NCBI GenBank assembly: GCA_903847605.1
Contig: CAINED010000021.1
Span: 1 to 64,000 of the forward strand
Direction: 5' to 3'
DNA: 64,000 bases
Source: an uncultured Hyphomicrobiales bacterium
Lineage (GTDB): Bacteria; Pseudomonadota; Alphaproteobacteria; Rhizobiales; Beijerinckiaceae
The translations under genes were made by a program, and so were the position numbers. Below are positions 8,940 through 18,317 of this stretch, piece by piece (within the stretch, counting starts at the first letter, position 1; every line of letters begins with the position of its first letter). Below the pieces are notes generated by a model. It ran no database searches. It was not told the DNA's origin and saw only the letters and a program-made list of their open reading frames with translations.

Positions 8940-9760
8940 TCCTGCATTCCGTGCGTTTTCGTTGACGGGCGGCGGGCGCGCCATTTCTTCAATAGCACGG
9001 GGATCAGGGCCGCAAAGCCAATGGCGGCGAAGCCAAGGACAAGTTCCTTCGTCACCAGTTTCGACGGCGACAGATCGAATTTGCACGCAGCCCCCCCTGC
9101 GGCAATGCAAGCGTCATAGGCCTGTTTCTGGGCAGCCACGAGCGAATCGAGGCCCGCGCCTGCCAGCGCATAGGCGAAGGTGCCGGGGATAACCCCCAAA
9201 AAGGTCGTCCAGATGAAAGTCGCCAGCGGCACGCCCAGGAGGGCAGGCGCAAGATTGACCAGCCAGAACGGAAAGATCGGCACAAGACGCAGGAAAAGCA
9301 TGTAGGAGGCCGCGTCCTCGCGGAAACCGTCGCGCATTTTGGCAAGCCATGCCCCGGTTCGCCGTTCTGCCGCGCCTGCGAGGACGAAACGCGCGATCAG
9401 AAACAGGAAAGTGGCGCCAACGGTCGCGGCGACGACCGCCGCCGCGCCGCCAATCCAGCCGCCAAAGAGAAAGCCGCCGGTGATCGTCAGCAAGAGCGCG
9501 CCAGGAATGGAAAGGGCGACCGCAGCCGTGTAGCAGGCGATGTAGATCAGGAGCGCGACCGGCAGATTCGCCTGCGTGTATTCGGCAAGCCGGGCGCGGC
9601 TCTGCAGAAGTGCCTCAAAATTCAGGTGTTTCGCCCCGCCGAACAAAAAAAACGCCGCAAGCGCAGCCAGAAGCAGGCCGACTGGCAGCAGCCGAAGCAA
9701 CGTCGAACGCCCCGCCGGACGCGCCTGCTCTGCTTCGCTGGGTGAAATTCCGGCATTCAT
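8936..9760 (-). CDS. TVP38/TMEM64 (SNARE-associated/DedA-like) membrane protein (274 aa)
   Basis: This is a polytopic inner-membrane protein of the TVP38/TMEM64 family. It has an N-terminal hydrophobic segment (about 24-42), then the conserved core containing ALSIPGALLLTITGGFLFG and a re-entrant/loop region, FLRLVPIFPFWLVN, and a C-terminal hydrophobic segment. The family is related to DedA proteins implicated in lipid scrambling or transport. The role here is unproven. Its stop overlaps the start of the flavoprotein gene by 4 bases, indicating coupled translation. Confidence 0.85.
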   Translation of the reverse strand: MNAGISPSEAEQARPAGRSTLLRLLPVGLLLAALAAFFLFGGAKHLNFEALLQSRARLAEYTQANLPVALLIYIACYTAAVALSIPGALLLTITGGFLFGGWIGGAAAVVAATVGATFLFLIARFVLAGAAERRTGAWLAKMRDGFREDAASYMLFLRLVPIFPFWLVNLAPALLGVPLATFIWTTFLGVIPGTFAYALAGAGLDSLVAAQKQAYDACIAAGGAACKFDLSPSKLVTKELVLGFAAIGFAALIPVLLKKWRARRPSTKTHGMQE

Positions 9761-9883
9761 GTCGCCAGCATAGCGGGAAAATCCGCTGGCGGCGCGAAAG
9801 CCGCTCTAACTTTTGCGAGAGCAGCGCGTCAGCGCAGGCAGGCACGATTTGCCTCAACTGCTCCAGATTCAGGCCTCACAGAA

Positions 9884-9913
9884 TTGACTTTCGGCCAGCC
9901 TTGCACCTATAAG
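9884..9913 (+). promoter_or_regulatory. predicted sigma-70 promoter of rpmH-rnpA-yidC; the rest of 9761-10083 carries nothing else I recognise
   Basis: TTGACT (9884-9889) and TATAAG (9908-9913) are separated by 18 bases, a good housekeeping promoter match. It lies in the 323-bp gap between the divergent TVP38 and rpmH genes. It would give a leader of roughly 165 nt before the rpmH start, in which I recognise no riboswitch. Confidence 0.55.
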
Positions 9914-10083
9914 CGCCGCACAATTTGAGGGGCGCGCTCCTCTTTCCGGTCTGACCGGTCCAAACACCCATCCGCGAATTTTTCGAATTTGCGAGCTGGA
10001 TTTGGCGCGGGCAGGCCGTATGGTCGTTGAATTCTCGATAATTGGGCGAGGCCGCAGGCTCAGCCCCAGCCGGAGTAAGAACA

Positions 10084-10218
10084 GTGAAACGCACCTATCA
10101 GCCGAGCAAGATCGTGCGCAAGCGCCGGCACGGCTTCCGCGCCCGCATGGCGACCGCCGGCGGCCGCAAGGTCGTTGCCGCTCGTCGCGCGCGCGGCCGC
10201 AAGACCCTTTCCGCCTGA
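10084..10218 (+). CDS. rpmH: 50S ribosomal protein L34 (44 aa)
   Basis: This is the small basic large-subunit ribosomal protein L34. The 44-residue product begins [18 protein letters not shown] after a GTG start and ends GRKTLSA, matching the family over its whole length. GGAG lies 9 bases upstream of GTG 10084. It heads the conserved alphaproteobacterial cluster rpmH-rnpA-yidC-engB, and rnpA starts 37 bases after its stop. Confidence 0.98.
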   Translation: MKRTYQPSKIVRKRRHGFRARMATAGGRKVVAARRARGRKTLSA

Positions 10219-10255
10219 GGCTGGCTTTCAGGCCAGCGGCACGGGAGACCGTCCG

Positions 10256-10663
10256 ATGGTCGGCAACGGCAATCAGGCTACCGGCGTAGAAGCGCCGGGG
10301 CGGCTTCGTAAACGACCGGAATTCATCCGGGTCTCGAAAGGCCGGCGCCATTTCACGCCGGCCTTTGCCTTGCAGGCATCCCGCCGGGCAGGAGCGCCGG
10401 ATGATCTCGAACCGGCCCGATTCGGTCTCACGATCACGAAAAAGACAGGAACAGCTGTCGAGCGTAACCGCATGCGCAGGCGGCTTCGCGAAGCGATAAA
10501 GATGGCGCGCGGCATGGACGCGCGGCCCGGATGCGACTATGTGATCGTCGCCCAGCGGGAAGCCCTGGCGCGCCCTTTCGCGGCACTCGTGGCCGACATC
10601 GAGCGGGCAGTCGCGGACATCAACGCGAAACTGGATAAACAACGGCCGCGCGCGCGGCCGTGA
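10256..10663 (+). CDS. rnpA: ribonuclease P protein component (135 aa)
   Basis: This is the protein subunit of RNase P, which matures tRNA 5' ends together with the RnpB RNA. Conserved features are RLRKRPEFIRVSKG near the N-terminus, FGLTITKKTGTAVERNR in the middle and the RNR signature (RNRMRRRLREA). The start ATG 10256 is preceded by GGGAG at 10243-10247. A longer frame is open upstream but overlaps rpmH and lacks family similarity. yidC follows after 38 bases. Confidence 0.93.
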   Translation: MVGNGNQATGVEAPGRLRKRPEFIRVSKGRRHFTPAFALQASRRAGAPDDLEPARFGLTITKKTGTAVERNRMRRRLREAIKMARGMDARPGCDYVIVAQREALARPFAALVADIERAVADINAKLDKQRPRARP

Positions 10664-10701
10664 GCATGGCGACGCGGCAACGCGGGACAGGTTAGAGGAC
10701 G

Positions 10702-12543
10702 ATGAGAGAAGACCAGAAAAATCTTTTCCTTGCGATGGGCCTCTCGCTCCTCGTCATCGTCGGCTGGCAATATTTCTTTTCGCCGCCGCCGAAGCCGCCC
10801 GCGCCCGCCACAACGACGCAACAACAGGCGCAGCCCGCCACACCCGGCCAGCCCGCGCAAACCGGGGCGCCGTCCGCGCCTTCGGCCCCCGGCGCTCCGC
10901 CCTCCGTGCCCGGCGCATCGGCGCCTGCCACGGCTCCTTCAGCCCCTGTCGTTCTCGACCGCAAGGCCGCGCTCGCCGCCAGCCCACGCATTCGCATCGA
11001 TACGCCGGCGATAGCGGGTACGATTTCGCTGCGTGGCGGCAAGATCGACGACGTCAGCCTCAAGGCCTATCGCGAGACGCTGAAGCCCGACAGCGACATC
11101 GTTCACGTCCTGTCGCCGTTGGGATCGGCGGAGCCCTATTACACAGAGACCGGGTTCGTTTCGCCGGATACCAAGCTCGCCCTGCCGAAGCAGGATACGC
11201 TCTGGACGCACGAAGGCGGCGAACTTTCGCCGGGCAAACCGGTCGTCCTCACTTGGGACAATGGTCAGGGCCTGACCTTCCGCCGCGAGTTTTCCGTCGA
11301 CGACAAGTTCCTGTTCACGGTGAAAGATAGTGTCGAAAACAAGAGCGGCAATCCGGTCGTGCTGCATCCCTATGCGCTCGTACATCGCATCGGCAAGCCG
11401 AAGACCGATGGTTTCTACGTTCTGCACGAAGGCCTGATCGGCATCGTCGGCGAATCCAAGATTCAGGAGATTTCCTACGACGGCATCGCCAAGGAAAAGG
11501 ACGGCGCGCGCGTGCTGAAAGGCACGGGCGGCTGGGTCGGCATCACCGACAAGTACTGGGCCGCGACCGTCATTCCCGCGCAGAATGTCCCATTCGATGG
11601 TCGCTTCTCGGCAACTGCTACCAATACGCCCAAGCCCAGTTATCAAACCGATATTCTCGGCGGCGCGCAGACGGTCGCGCCCGGCGCGACGACCGAATCG
11701 ACGCATATGATCTTCGCCGGCGCGAAGGAAAGCCAGATCATTGACGGCTATCAGAAGACACACGGCATCAAGAATTTCGAACTGATGATCGACTGGGGAT
11801 GGTTCTACTTCATCACCAAGCCGCTCTTCGTCGCGATCGACTGGATCTACAAATATGTCGGCAATTTCGGCGTCGCGATCCTGCTGATCACCGTACTGAT
11901 CAAGCTGGCCTTCTTCCCGCTCGCCAACCGCAGCTACGAATCGATGGCGAAGATGAAAGCCGTGCAGCCCGAGATGAAGGCGCTGCAGGAACGGTACGCC
12001 AGCGACAAAGCGAAGATGCAGCAGGAATTGATGGCGCTCTACAAGCGCGAGAAAATCAATCCCATCGCGGGCTGCTGGCCGATCCTGATTCAAATTCCCG
12101 TCTTTTTCGCGCTCTACAAGGTGATCTTCATCACCATCGAGATGCGGCACGCGCCGTTCTTCGGCTGGATTCGCGACCTCTCCGCGGCCGATCCGACGAA
12201 CCTGTTCAATCTCTTCGGCCTCATCCCCTTCGATCCCACGCAGATCCCGGTTCTCGGCCAGTTCCTGCATATCGGAGTCTGGCCGCTGATCATGGGCGTG
12301 TCGATGTTCGTCCAGATGAAGATGAACCCGGAGCCCACCGACCCCGTGCAGAAGAGCATGTTCGCATGGATGCCGGTGATCTTCACATTCATGCTCGGCA
12401 CGTTCCCGGCCGGCCTCGTGATCTACTGGACGTGGAACAACCTGCTCTCGGTGGCGCAGCAGTATTACATCATGAAGAAGCAGGGCGTTAAGGTGGAATT
12501 GTGGGACAATCTGTCGGGCATGTTCAAGAAGAAGGCGGCCTGA
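10702..12543 (+). CDS. yidC: membrane protein insertase YidC (613 aa)
   Basis: YidC/Oxa1 family insertase that places proteins into the inner membrane with or without SecYEG. The order is an N-terminal membrane segment (about 8-25), a Pro/Ala-rich linker (about 27-85), the large periplasmic P1 beta domain (to about 350), and the 60KD insertase core. The core has the segments [35 protein letters not shown] and [12 protein letters not shown]. Length is normal for alphaproteobacteria with a Pro-rich linker. The downstream engB start lies within its 3' end. Confidence 0.97.
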   Translation: MREDQKNLFLAMGLSLLVIVGWQYFFSPPPKPPAPATTTQQQAQPATPGQPAQTGAPSAPSAPGAPPSVPGASAPATAPSAPVVLDRKAALAASPRIRIDTPAIAGTISLRGGKIDDVSLKAYRETLKPDSDIVHVLSPLGSAEPYYTETGFVSPDTKLALPKQDTLWTHEGGELSPGKPVVLTWDNGQGLTFRREFSVDDKFLFTVKDSVENKSGNPVVLHPYALVHRIGKPKTDGFYVLHEGLIGIVGESKIQEISYDGIAKEKDGARVLKGTGGWVGITDKYWAATVIPAQNVPFDGRFSATATNTPKPSYQTDILGGAQTVAPGATTESTHMIFAGAKESQIIDGYQKTHGIKNFELMIDWGWFYFITKPLFVAIDWIYKYVGNFGVAILLITVLIKLAFFPLANRSYESMAKMKAVQPEMKALQERYASDKAKMQQELMALYKREKINPIAGCWPILIQIPVFFALYKVIFITIEMRHAPFFGWIRDLSAADPTNLFNLFGLIPFDPTQIPVLGQFLHIGVWPLIMGVSMFVQMKMNPEPTDPVQKSMFAWMPVIFTFMLGTFPAGLVIYWTWNNLLSVAQQYYIMKKQGVKVELWDNLSGMFKKKAA

Positions 12544-13187
12544 CGCCGGGTGAATTCGAAGACGGACGCCTGCTGTTCGCGGGCGTTTGCGAATTCTTCT
12601 GGGCGTCGTCCGCCGCGTCGAATCTGCCGCCGGAAAGCGTGCCGGAATTTGCCTTTGCGGGCCGCTCGAACGTCGGAAAATCCTCACTCCTGAACGCGCT
12701 CACCGGCCGCAAGGCGCTCGCACGCACCTCGCACACGCCCGGCCGCACGCAGCAACTCAATTTCTTCGCCATCGGCGGCGAGCCCGGCAGCGAAAAGCTG
12801 CGCATCGTCGACATGCCCGGCTATGGCTATGCGGCCGTTTCCAAGGAGAAGATTTCGACCTGGACAAAGCTGATGAAGGCCTATCTGCGCGGCCGCACAA
12901 CGCTGTCGCGCGTCTATGTCCTCGTCGACGGGCGGCACGGGCTGAAGGACAGCGATCACGAGATGATGACGCTGCTCGACAAGTCCGCGCAGTCCTATCA
13001 GGTCATCCTCACCAAGAAGGACGAAGTGAAGAAGCGCGACGTCGAGGAGATGGTCGCCAAAACGCTTGCCGGCCTGCAAAAGCACCCCGCGGCATTTCCG
13101 GACGTCATCTTCACGTCGTCGGAGACAGGCGAGGGCATTGCCGAACTCAGGGCAGCAGTGCTGCGCCGGCTATCGGGCCGGGGATAA
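12501..13187 (+). CDS. engB: ribosome-biogenesis GTP-binding protein EngB/YsxC (228 aa)
   Basis: This is a P-loop GTPase needed for assembly of the 50S subunit. The G1 motif is GRSNVGKSS (54-62), G3 is DMPGYG and G4 is TKKDE. Family members in this class begin with a motif like LTPEEIEAGRxLFA. Here [15 protein letters not shown] matches it but has no ATG upstream, so the start is taken as GTG 12501. This puts the first 43 bases inside yidC in another frame. A shorter product beginning at a CTG near 12540 cannot be excluded. Confidence 0.93.
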   Translation: MGQSVGHVQEEGGLTPGEFEDGRLLFAGVCEFFWASSAASNLPPESVPEFAFAGRSNVGKSSLLNALTGRKALARTSHTPGRTQQLNFFAIGGEPGSEKLRIVDMPGYGYAAVSKEKISTWTKLMKAYLRGRTTLSRVYVLVDGRHGLKDSDHEMMTLLDKSAQSYQVILTKKDEVKKRDVEEMVAKTLAGLQKHPAAFPDVIFTSSETGEGIAELRAAVLRRLSGRG

Positions 13188-13279
13188 TCGCGGCAAGCAC
13201 TGAGCAAGGATTGAGCGAGGATTGAGATTGTCGCATCGGGCGATTAGAAACTGTCGAAACCATTCCGGAAGAACCTGAA

Positions 13280-14176
13280 ATGACCGACAAGCCATCAGCC
13301 ACGCCGCAGGAACGCGCCGAAATTCTCATGCAGGCGCTGCCGCACATGCTGCGCTATGACGAGGCGACTATCGTCGTGAAATACGGCGGCCATGCCATGG
13401 GCGACGAGCACGTGGCGCGCCAGTTCGCGCGCGACATGGTTCTGCTCGAACAGTCGGGCGTGAACCCGGTCGTCGTGCATGGCGGCGGGCCGCAGATCGG
13501 CGACATGCTGAAGAAGCTCAACATCAAGTCGGAATTCGCGGCGGGCCTGCGCGTCACCGACAAGGCAACCGTCGAAATCGTCGAAATGGTCCTTTGCGGC
13601 TCCATCAACAAGCAGATCGTCGGCTTCATCAATAACGAAGGCGGGCGCGCCATCGGCCTGTGCGGCAAGGATGGCAATATGGTCATTGCCGAGAAGGTGA
13701 CGCGCACTGTCACCGACCCCGATTCCCATATCGAGAAGATCGTCGATCTCGGCTTTGTCGGCGAACCCGCGAAAGTCGATACGACAGTGCTGGATCAGGT
13801 GCTTGGACGCGAACTCATTCCCGTGCTCGCGCCTGTCGCCGCCGGCGCGAATGGGGAAACCTATAATGTCAACGCCGACACGTTTGCCGGCGCGATCGCC
13901 GGCGCGCTGAAGGCCAAGCGCCTTCTGTTCCTCACCGATGTTCCCGGCGTGCTCGACAAGAACAAGCAACTCATCAAGGAATTGAGCGTTCGCCAAATCC
14001 GCGACCTCATCGCCGACGGAACGATTACCGGCGGCATGATTCCGAAAGTTGAAACCTGCATCTACGCCATCGAGCAGGGCGTCGAGGGCGTCGTCATTCT
14101 CGACGGCAAGTCACCGCATGCCGTGCTGGTCGAACTCCTGACCGACCACGGCGCAGGAACGCTGATCACGCGATGA
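13280..14176 (+). CDS. argB: acetylglutamate kinase (298 aa)
   Basis: Second step of arginine biosynthesis: phosphorylation of N-acetylglutamate. Amino-acid-kinase fold motifs are [10 protein letters not shown] near residue 35, [20 protein letters not shown], the substrate region [15 protein letters not shown], and [10 protein letters not shown] toward the C-terminus. The N-terminal helix before the kinase core is the type found in arginine-inhibited hexameric enzymes, so feedback control is likely. It overlaps the following HAD gene by 4 bases (ATGA). Confidence 0.97.
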   Translation: MTDKPSATPQERAEILMQALPHMLRYDEATIVVKYGGHAMGDEHVARQFARDMVLLEQSGVNPVVVHGGGPQIGDMLKKLNIKSEFAAGLRVTDKATVEIVEMVLCGSINKQIVGFINNEGGRAIGLCGKDGNMVIAEKVTRTVTDPDSHIEKIVDLGFVGEPAKVDTTVLDQVLGRELIPVLAPVAAGANGETYNVNADTFAGAIAGALKAKRLLFLTDVPGVLDKNKQLIKELSVRQIRDLIADGTITGGMIPKVETCIYAIEQGVEGVVILDGKSPHAVLVELLTDHGAGTLITR

Positions 14177-14913
14177 AGGACAGCGCAGGCGCAACGGCTG
14201 GCGATACCGAACAGCACCCTGCGCTGCGCGAACGTTTCGCCAGAATCGACACATGGGTGTTCGATCTCGACAACACGCTGTATCCGCCGCACAGCGACCT
14301 GTGGCCGCGCATCGACATGCGCATCACGCAATATATGTGCGACATGTTCGGCCTCGATGGCATGTCATGCCGGGCGCTGCAGAAATATTACTACAGGCAA
14401 TATGGCACGACGATGCACGGGCTGATTGCCGAGCACGGCATATCGCCCGACGCCTATCTCGAATTCGTGCATGACATCGACCGCAGCGATATCGCGCGGG
14501 ATATTGCTCTCGCGGACGCCATTGCGGCTCTGCCGGGCCGCCGTCTCATTCTCACCAATGGCTCTCGCGACCATGCGCTGAAGACGGCCGAACAACTCGG
14601 ACTCTCGGGCCTCTTCGAAGAAGTCTTTGACATTGTCGCGGCCAATCTCGTGCCGAAGCCCGAGCCGCAAGCCTATATGTCCTTCTTCGAGAAACATGGC
14701 GTCGATCCCACACGCGCCGTCCTCTTCGAGGATATCGAGCGCAATCTTCTGGTGCCGCACCGGCATGGCATGGCGACAGTGCTCGTTGTGCCGAAGCATG
14801 GCGACAGGGATCACCGGGAGGACTGGGAGATTTTACGCGAACGTCCCGATCACATCGATTTCGTCACCGACGATCTCGCGGGATTCTTGGCGCGGATTTC
14901 CGAGCGATCATAA
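14173..14913 (+). CDS. HAD-superfamily pyrimidine 5'-nucleotidase-like phosphatase (246 aa)
   Basis: This is a haloacid-dehalogenase phosphatase of the pyrimidine 5'-nucleotidase (SDT1/PhoE-like) subgroup. Motif I is DLDNTLYP, with Asp31 as nucleophile and Asp33. Motif II is the LTNGS region, and Lys in VPKPEPQAY plus the acidic FEDIERN give motifs III and IV. It is translationally coupled to argB through ATGA. This argB-HAD pairing is common in Rhizobiales. The exact nucleotide substrate cannot be told from sequence. Confidence 0.88.
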   Translation: MKDSAGATAGDTEQHPALRERFARIDTWVFDLDNTLYPPHSDLWPRIDMRITQYMCDMFGLDGMSCRALQKYYYRQYGTTMHGLIAEHGISPDAYLEFVHDIDRSDIARDIALADAIAALPGRRLILTNGSRDHALKTAEQLGLSGLFEEVFDIVAANLVPKPEPQAYMSFFEKHGVDPTRAVLFEDIERNLLVPHRHGMATVLVVPKHGDRDHREDWEILRERPDHIDFVTDDLAGFLARISERS

Positions 14914-14924
14914 CGAAGGTGTCA

Positions 14925-14956
14925 TCCCGGAAAAATGCGCAGCATTTTCTCCGGGA
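14925..14956. repeat. short palindromic intergenic repeat
   Basis: A near-perfect palindrome: TCCCGGAAAAATGC followed by GCATTTTCTCCGGGA with a 3-base centre. It lies between the convergent HAD and metZ genes and is followed by further CCGGGATCGC/GCGATCCCGG inverted sequence to about 15000. The pattern resembles REP-like elements common between Rhizobiales genes. It could also act as a bidirectional terminator. Confidence 0.65.
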
Positions 14957-15022
14957 TCGCTCGGCAGCCGATCTCGCAGCGATCCCGGATCGCCTTCGGC
15001 GTCCAGGACGACAATCCTGCAA

Positions 15023-16228
15023 CTACCCCAGCACCTTCAGCGCCTGCGCCAAATCTTCCTTGATGTCCTCGACATCTTCGAGACCCACGCTGAGCCGCAG
15101 CATGCCTTCGCCGATACCCATTTCAAGACGCCCGGCCATGGGTATGCGTTGATGCGTCGTTGTCGAGGGGTGCGTGAGGATCGACTTGGCGTCGCCGAGA
15201 TTGTTTGAAATCTTGATGATCTCCAGCGCATTGCCGAACTTGAACGCCGCTGCCTTGTCTTCGAGATCGAAGACGACGACCTGGCCGCCGCCCTTCATCT
15301 GGCGTTTCGCGAGTTCGTAATTCGGATGATCCTTGCGGAATGGATAAAGCACGCGCTTCACGGCTTTCTGTTCGGCGAGGAAGTCGGCCACCTGGACTGC
15401 GTTGGCAACCTGCTGATGCACGCGCAGCGGCATCGTTTCGAGCGATTTCACCATCACCCACGCATTGAACGGCGACAGCGCCGGGCCGGTCTGGCGCAGG
15501 TAATTGTGAACGTTGTCGTTGATGAACTTCTCCGAACCGAGGATGCACCCGGCGAGGCAGCGGCCCTGCCCGTCGACGTGCTTTGTCGCGGAGTAAACGA
15601 CGCAATCGGCGCCGAAATCGAACGGGCTCTGCAGCAGCGCCGTCGCAAAGACATTGTCGACGACCAGCGTCGCGCCATGTGCATGGGCGATGTCGGCGAT
15701 GGCTCGGATGTCGAGCACGTCGAGCTGCGGGTTAGTCGGTGTTTCGATGAAGGTCGTCTTGGTGTTCGGCCGCATCGCGGCTTTCCACTGGTCGAGATCG
15801 TTGCCGTCGACCAGCGTGCATTCGACGCCGAAACGCGGCGCGAGCTCCTCGACGATGAAGCGGCAGGAGCCGAACAGCGCCTTGGCCGCGACGATATGAT
15901 CGCCCGCCTTCACCTGCCCCATGACCGAGGCCGTCACGGCGGCCATGCCGCTCGCCGTCGCGCGCGCGGCTTCCGCGCCTTCCAGCAACGCCATGCGCTG
16001 CTCGAACATCGTCACGGTCGGGTTGGAAAAGCGCGCATACTGATAGCCGGGCTCCTCGCCGGTGAAGCGCTTCTCGGCGGTCTCCATGCTTTCGTAGGCG
16101 AAGCCCTGGGTCAGGAAGATCGCTTCCGACATCTCGCCGAATTGCGAGCGCAGCGTGCCGCCGTGCACGAGCCGGGTCGCTTGTCGCAGGCTTCTGGGGT
16201 CGCGCGTGCCGGTGGGAGATTTCGTCAT
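15023..16228 (-). CDS. metZ: O-succinylhomoserine sulfhydrylase (401 aa)
   Basis: PLP-dependent Cys/Met-metabolism enzyme that makes homocysteine from O-succinylhomoserine and sulfide. Visible features are the YQYARFSNPT substrate region, TASGMAA, FIETPTNP, the PLP-aspartate region LVVDNVFAT, and the Schiff-base Lys in SATKHVDG. Length is normal. It differs from cystathionine synthases in family-level sequence, and metZ next to dcd is a known Rhizobiales arrangement. Its leader carries a SAM-II riboswitch and a terminator-like hairpin, so methionine/SAM should repress it. Confidence 0.93.
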   Translation of the reverse strand: MTKSPTGTRDPRSLRQATRLVHGGTLRSQFGEMSEAIFLTQGFAYESMETAEKRFTGEEPGYQYARFSNPTVTMFEQRMALLEGAEAARATASGMAAVTASVMGQVKAGDHIVAAKALFGSCRFIVEELAPRFGVECTLVDGNDLDQWKAAMRPNTKTTFIETPTNPQLDVLDIRAIADIAHAHGATLVVDNVFATALLQSPFDFGADCVVYSATKHVDGQGRCLAGCILGSEKFINDNVHNYLRQTGPALSPFNAWVMVKSLETMPLRVHQQVANAVQVADFLAEQKAVKRVLYPFRKDHPNYELAKRQMKGGGQVVVFDLEDKAAAFKFGNALEIIKISNNLGDAKSILTHPSTTTHQRIPMAGRLEMGIGEGMLRLSVGLEDVEDIKEDLAQALKVLG

Positions 16229-16274
16229 CTTTTCGCTCCGTATTACGGGCCCCGCCCGCGGTGCTCAACTCAAC

Positions 16275-16306
16275 AAAAAGCCCGGACAGGAACATCCCGC
16301 CGGGCT
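16275..16306 (-). terminator. intrinsic-terminator-like hairpin in the metZ leader
   Basis: On the minus strand AGCCCGG pairs with CCGGGCT around a roughly 14-nt loop, immediately followed by TTTTTG. It lies about 30 nt downstream of the SAM-II aptamer and about 45 nt before the metZ start. An upstream GACAGG (minus strand, 16318-16323) can pair with CCTGTC in the terminator's loop/3' side (16285-16290). That would be a plausible antiterminator. Confidence 0.7.
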
Positions 16307-16334
16307 GAAAATCCGTACCTGTCGATCAGGTCAC

Positions 16335-16393
16335 GGCCTTTTAGCCCCTTGTTTAGCGTGGCGGCAAGCCGGCCGGCCCAAATGACCACGTAG
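16335..16393 (-). promoter_or_regulatory. SAM-II riboswitch upstream of metZ
   Basis: The minus strand shows the SAM-II (metA motif) layout. Stem P1 is CGTGG (16386-16390) with CCACG (16357-16361), a loop TCATTTG lies inside P1, and the conserved 3' string CTAAACAAGGGGCTAAAAGG supplies the pseudoknot. The class is found mainly in alphaproteobacteria before methionine genes and binds S-adenosylmethionine. It lies 107 nt before the metZ start codon. Confidence 0.88.
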
Positions 16394-16616
16394 TCCCGAT
16401 TTATAGCCGCCCTGCGGCGGCGGTCAATCGCAGGCGTTGCGCTTTCCGGCCGGATGGAACATCCGGTCGAACAGAATTCGCACCAGATCATAAAGTGCAG
16501 AACTGTTCTGTGGACAGCGGGCATGCGCGACGCGGCAAGGCAGATTTTGCGCCCTCGCCTGCCCGCCTCGCGCTATATGTAGAAGCCCGCCTTCCCGGCG
16601 GAAACCGGATACTGCG

Positions 16617-17804
16617 ATGAGCGCCTTGCCGAGGGATCACGAACCAGAACTTTTCGCCGCGCCGGACGGACCCGTGGCGGACAGCGATTTCGGCCATCGT
16701 TTCGGTCTGCTGGCGCGCCAGAAAATCAAGCTGATGCTTCATCGCGAGATGATCCGCGCCTCCGAGCCGGTCATCGAAAGCCAGATCCAGCCGGCGAGCC
16801 TCGACCTGCGGCTCGGCAGCCGCGCATGGCGCGTGCGCGCCAGCTTCCTGCCCGGCAAGGCGCGCAGCGTCTCGCAGCAACTCGCCGAATTGAAATACGA
16901 CGAGATTTCGCTGGAAGAGGGCGCGGTGCTCGAGCGCGGCTGCGTATACGTGGTGCCGCTGCTTGAGTTCCTGAACCTGCCGGACAGTTTTACCGCCGTC
17001 GCCAATCCCAAGAGTTCCACCGGGCGGCTCGATATTTTCACGCGCCTCATCACCGATCACTGCGAAGCCTTCGATCAGGTGAGCGCAGGCTACAAGGGGC
17101 CTCTCTTTGCCGAGATTTCGCCGCGCTCCTTCAGCGTGCGCGTGCGCAAGGGTACGCGCCTCAATCAAATTCGCTTCCGCCGCCGCCATTCCGCGCAGTT
17201 GCGCCTCACCGACTTCACTTTGTCCGACAAGGCGCTGCGCGAATGGCACGACACGCGCAGCAAGCTCGTCGAGGGCGAACCGCATATCCGCAACGGCCTC
17301 AACCTGCGCGTGGCGCTGTCGCGCGAAATGCTCGGCGATCAGGTCGGCTATCGCGCACAAAAGCATACCGATGTGATCGATGTCGATCGGGTCGGCGCCT
17401 ACGAGATCCGCGATTTCTGGGAGCCGATCTTCGCACGCGACGATTGCCGCCTGATCCTCGATCCCGACGAATTCTATATTCTCGCCTCGCACGAAAAGCT
17501 GCAGATACCGCCGGAACTCGCGGCGGAAATGGTGCCGATCGACCCGTCCATGGGCGAGTTCCGCGTGCATTATGCCGGCTTCTTCGATCCCGGCTTCGGC
17601 ATGACGGCAAACGGTATCCCCGGCAGCCGTGGCGTGCTGGAAGTACGTAGCCACGAAGTGCCTTTCGTGCTGGAGGACGGACAAATCATCGGCCGTCTCG
17701 TCTATGAGGAAATGGCCGACCAGCCCGAGCAACTTTACGGCGCGACCACCGTTTCAAACTATCAGGGCCAGAGCCTGAAACTTTCGAAGCACTTTCGCAT
17801 GTGA
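16617..17804 (+). CDS. dcd: 2'-deoxycytidine 5'-triphosphate deaminase, long two-domain form (395 aa)
   Basis: Deaminates dCTP to dUTP for thymidylate synthesis. The protein is about twice the length of E. coli Dcd and contains two dUTPase-like beta domains. The N-terminal one includes IQPASLDLRLG and the nucleotide-binding NPKSSTGRLD followed by GYKGPLFAEI. The second (after about residue 240) includes the HYAGFFDPGFG and RGVLEVRSHEVPF segments. The long form is characteristic of Rhizobiales and relatives. It is divergent from metZ, and its promoter must lie in the 16394-16616 gap. Confidence 0.88.
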   Translation: MSALPRDHEPELFAAPDGPVADSDFGHRFGLLARQKIKLMLHREMIRASEPVIESQIQPASLDLRLGSRAWRVRASFLPGKARSVSQQLAELKYDEISLEEGAVLERGCVYVVPLLEFLNLPDSFTAVANPKSSTGRLDIFTRLITDHCEAFDQVSAGYKGPLFAEISPRSFSVRVRKGTRLNQIRFRRRHSAQLRLTDFTLSDKALREWHDTRSKLVEGEPHIRNGLNLRVALSREMLGDQVGYRAQKHTDVIDVDRVGAYEIRDFWEPIFARDDCRLILDPDEFYILASHEKLQIPPELAAEMVPIDPSMGEFRVHYAGFFDPGFGMTANGIPGSRGVLEVRSHEVPFVLEDGQIIGRLVYEEMADQPEQLYGATTVSNYQGQSLKLSKHFRM

Positions 17805-17870
17805 ATCAGGTGCACGCGCTGCATTCTCTGCGTTACTCTCGGGACAGATAAATTCGCGGGAGCGCACAAC

Positions 17871-18305
17871 ATGGGCAGCGACGAAAACACTGATGCCCCG
17901 CAGGGCGAAAGCTGCGATCTACGTCCGCGCGCGGAAATCGCGCACAACATCGCCCAGGCGAAGGCGCTGAAGCCTCAGGCAGCGAAGGGCGGGCTCGCCT
18001 TCGAGGCATGGCTGCCGCCTCAGCAGGCCCTTTTTCTGCTCGGCCTCGTAGAAAGCGGAAAATTCGCCGATCCGCACGAAGCGCTCTTCAACCTGATCGG
18101 CGAAGCGCAGGATCTTGCGCCGCACGAAGACCTGCGCAAGGAATTGCTGAAGCGCTCGCTCGACGCAGCACTAATGCCCGGCGAGCGCGTCCCCATCGAG
18201 GATTGCGTGCTCGATATGCGCGAGCGCATCGAGGGACCGCGGCCGGAGCCGGCGGTGTGGAAGGAATGGAGCCCGCAGGAAGCTGGCGAAGATAATTCCG
18301 GCTAA
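17871..18305 (+). CDS. hypothetical acidic cytoplasmic protein (144 aa)
   Basis: I recognise no named family. The soluble protein has a central helical stretch (GLAFEAWLPPQQALFLLGLVES at about 44-65, shown here only as landmarks) that resembles short addiction-module or ribbon-helix-type helices, and an acidic C-terminus. It follows dcd on the same strand after 66 bases and could be cotranscribed. The reading frame has good Rhizobiales codon use throughout. Confidence 0.65.
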   Translation: MGSDENTDAPQGESCDLRPRAEIAHNIAQAKALKPQAAKGGLAFEAWLPPQQALFLLGLVESGKFADPHEALFNLIGEAQDLAPHEDLRKELLKRSLDAALMPGERVPIEDCVLDMRERIEGPRPEPAVWKEWSPQEAGEDNSG

Positions 18306-18317
18306 CTGAAAAGGCCT

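Noticed and set aside
10939-12687. 582-codon open frame on the minus strand
   Set aside because: Antisense to yidC and low in family-like content; a codon-bias shadow.
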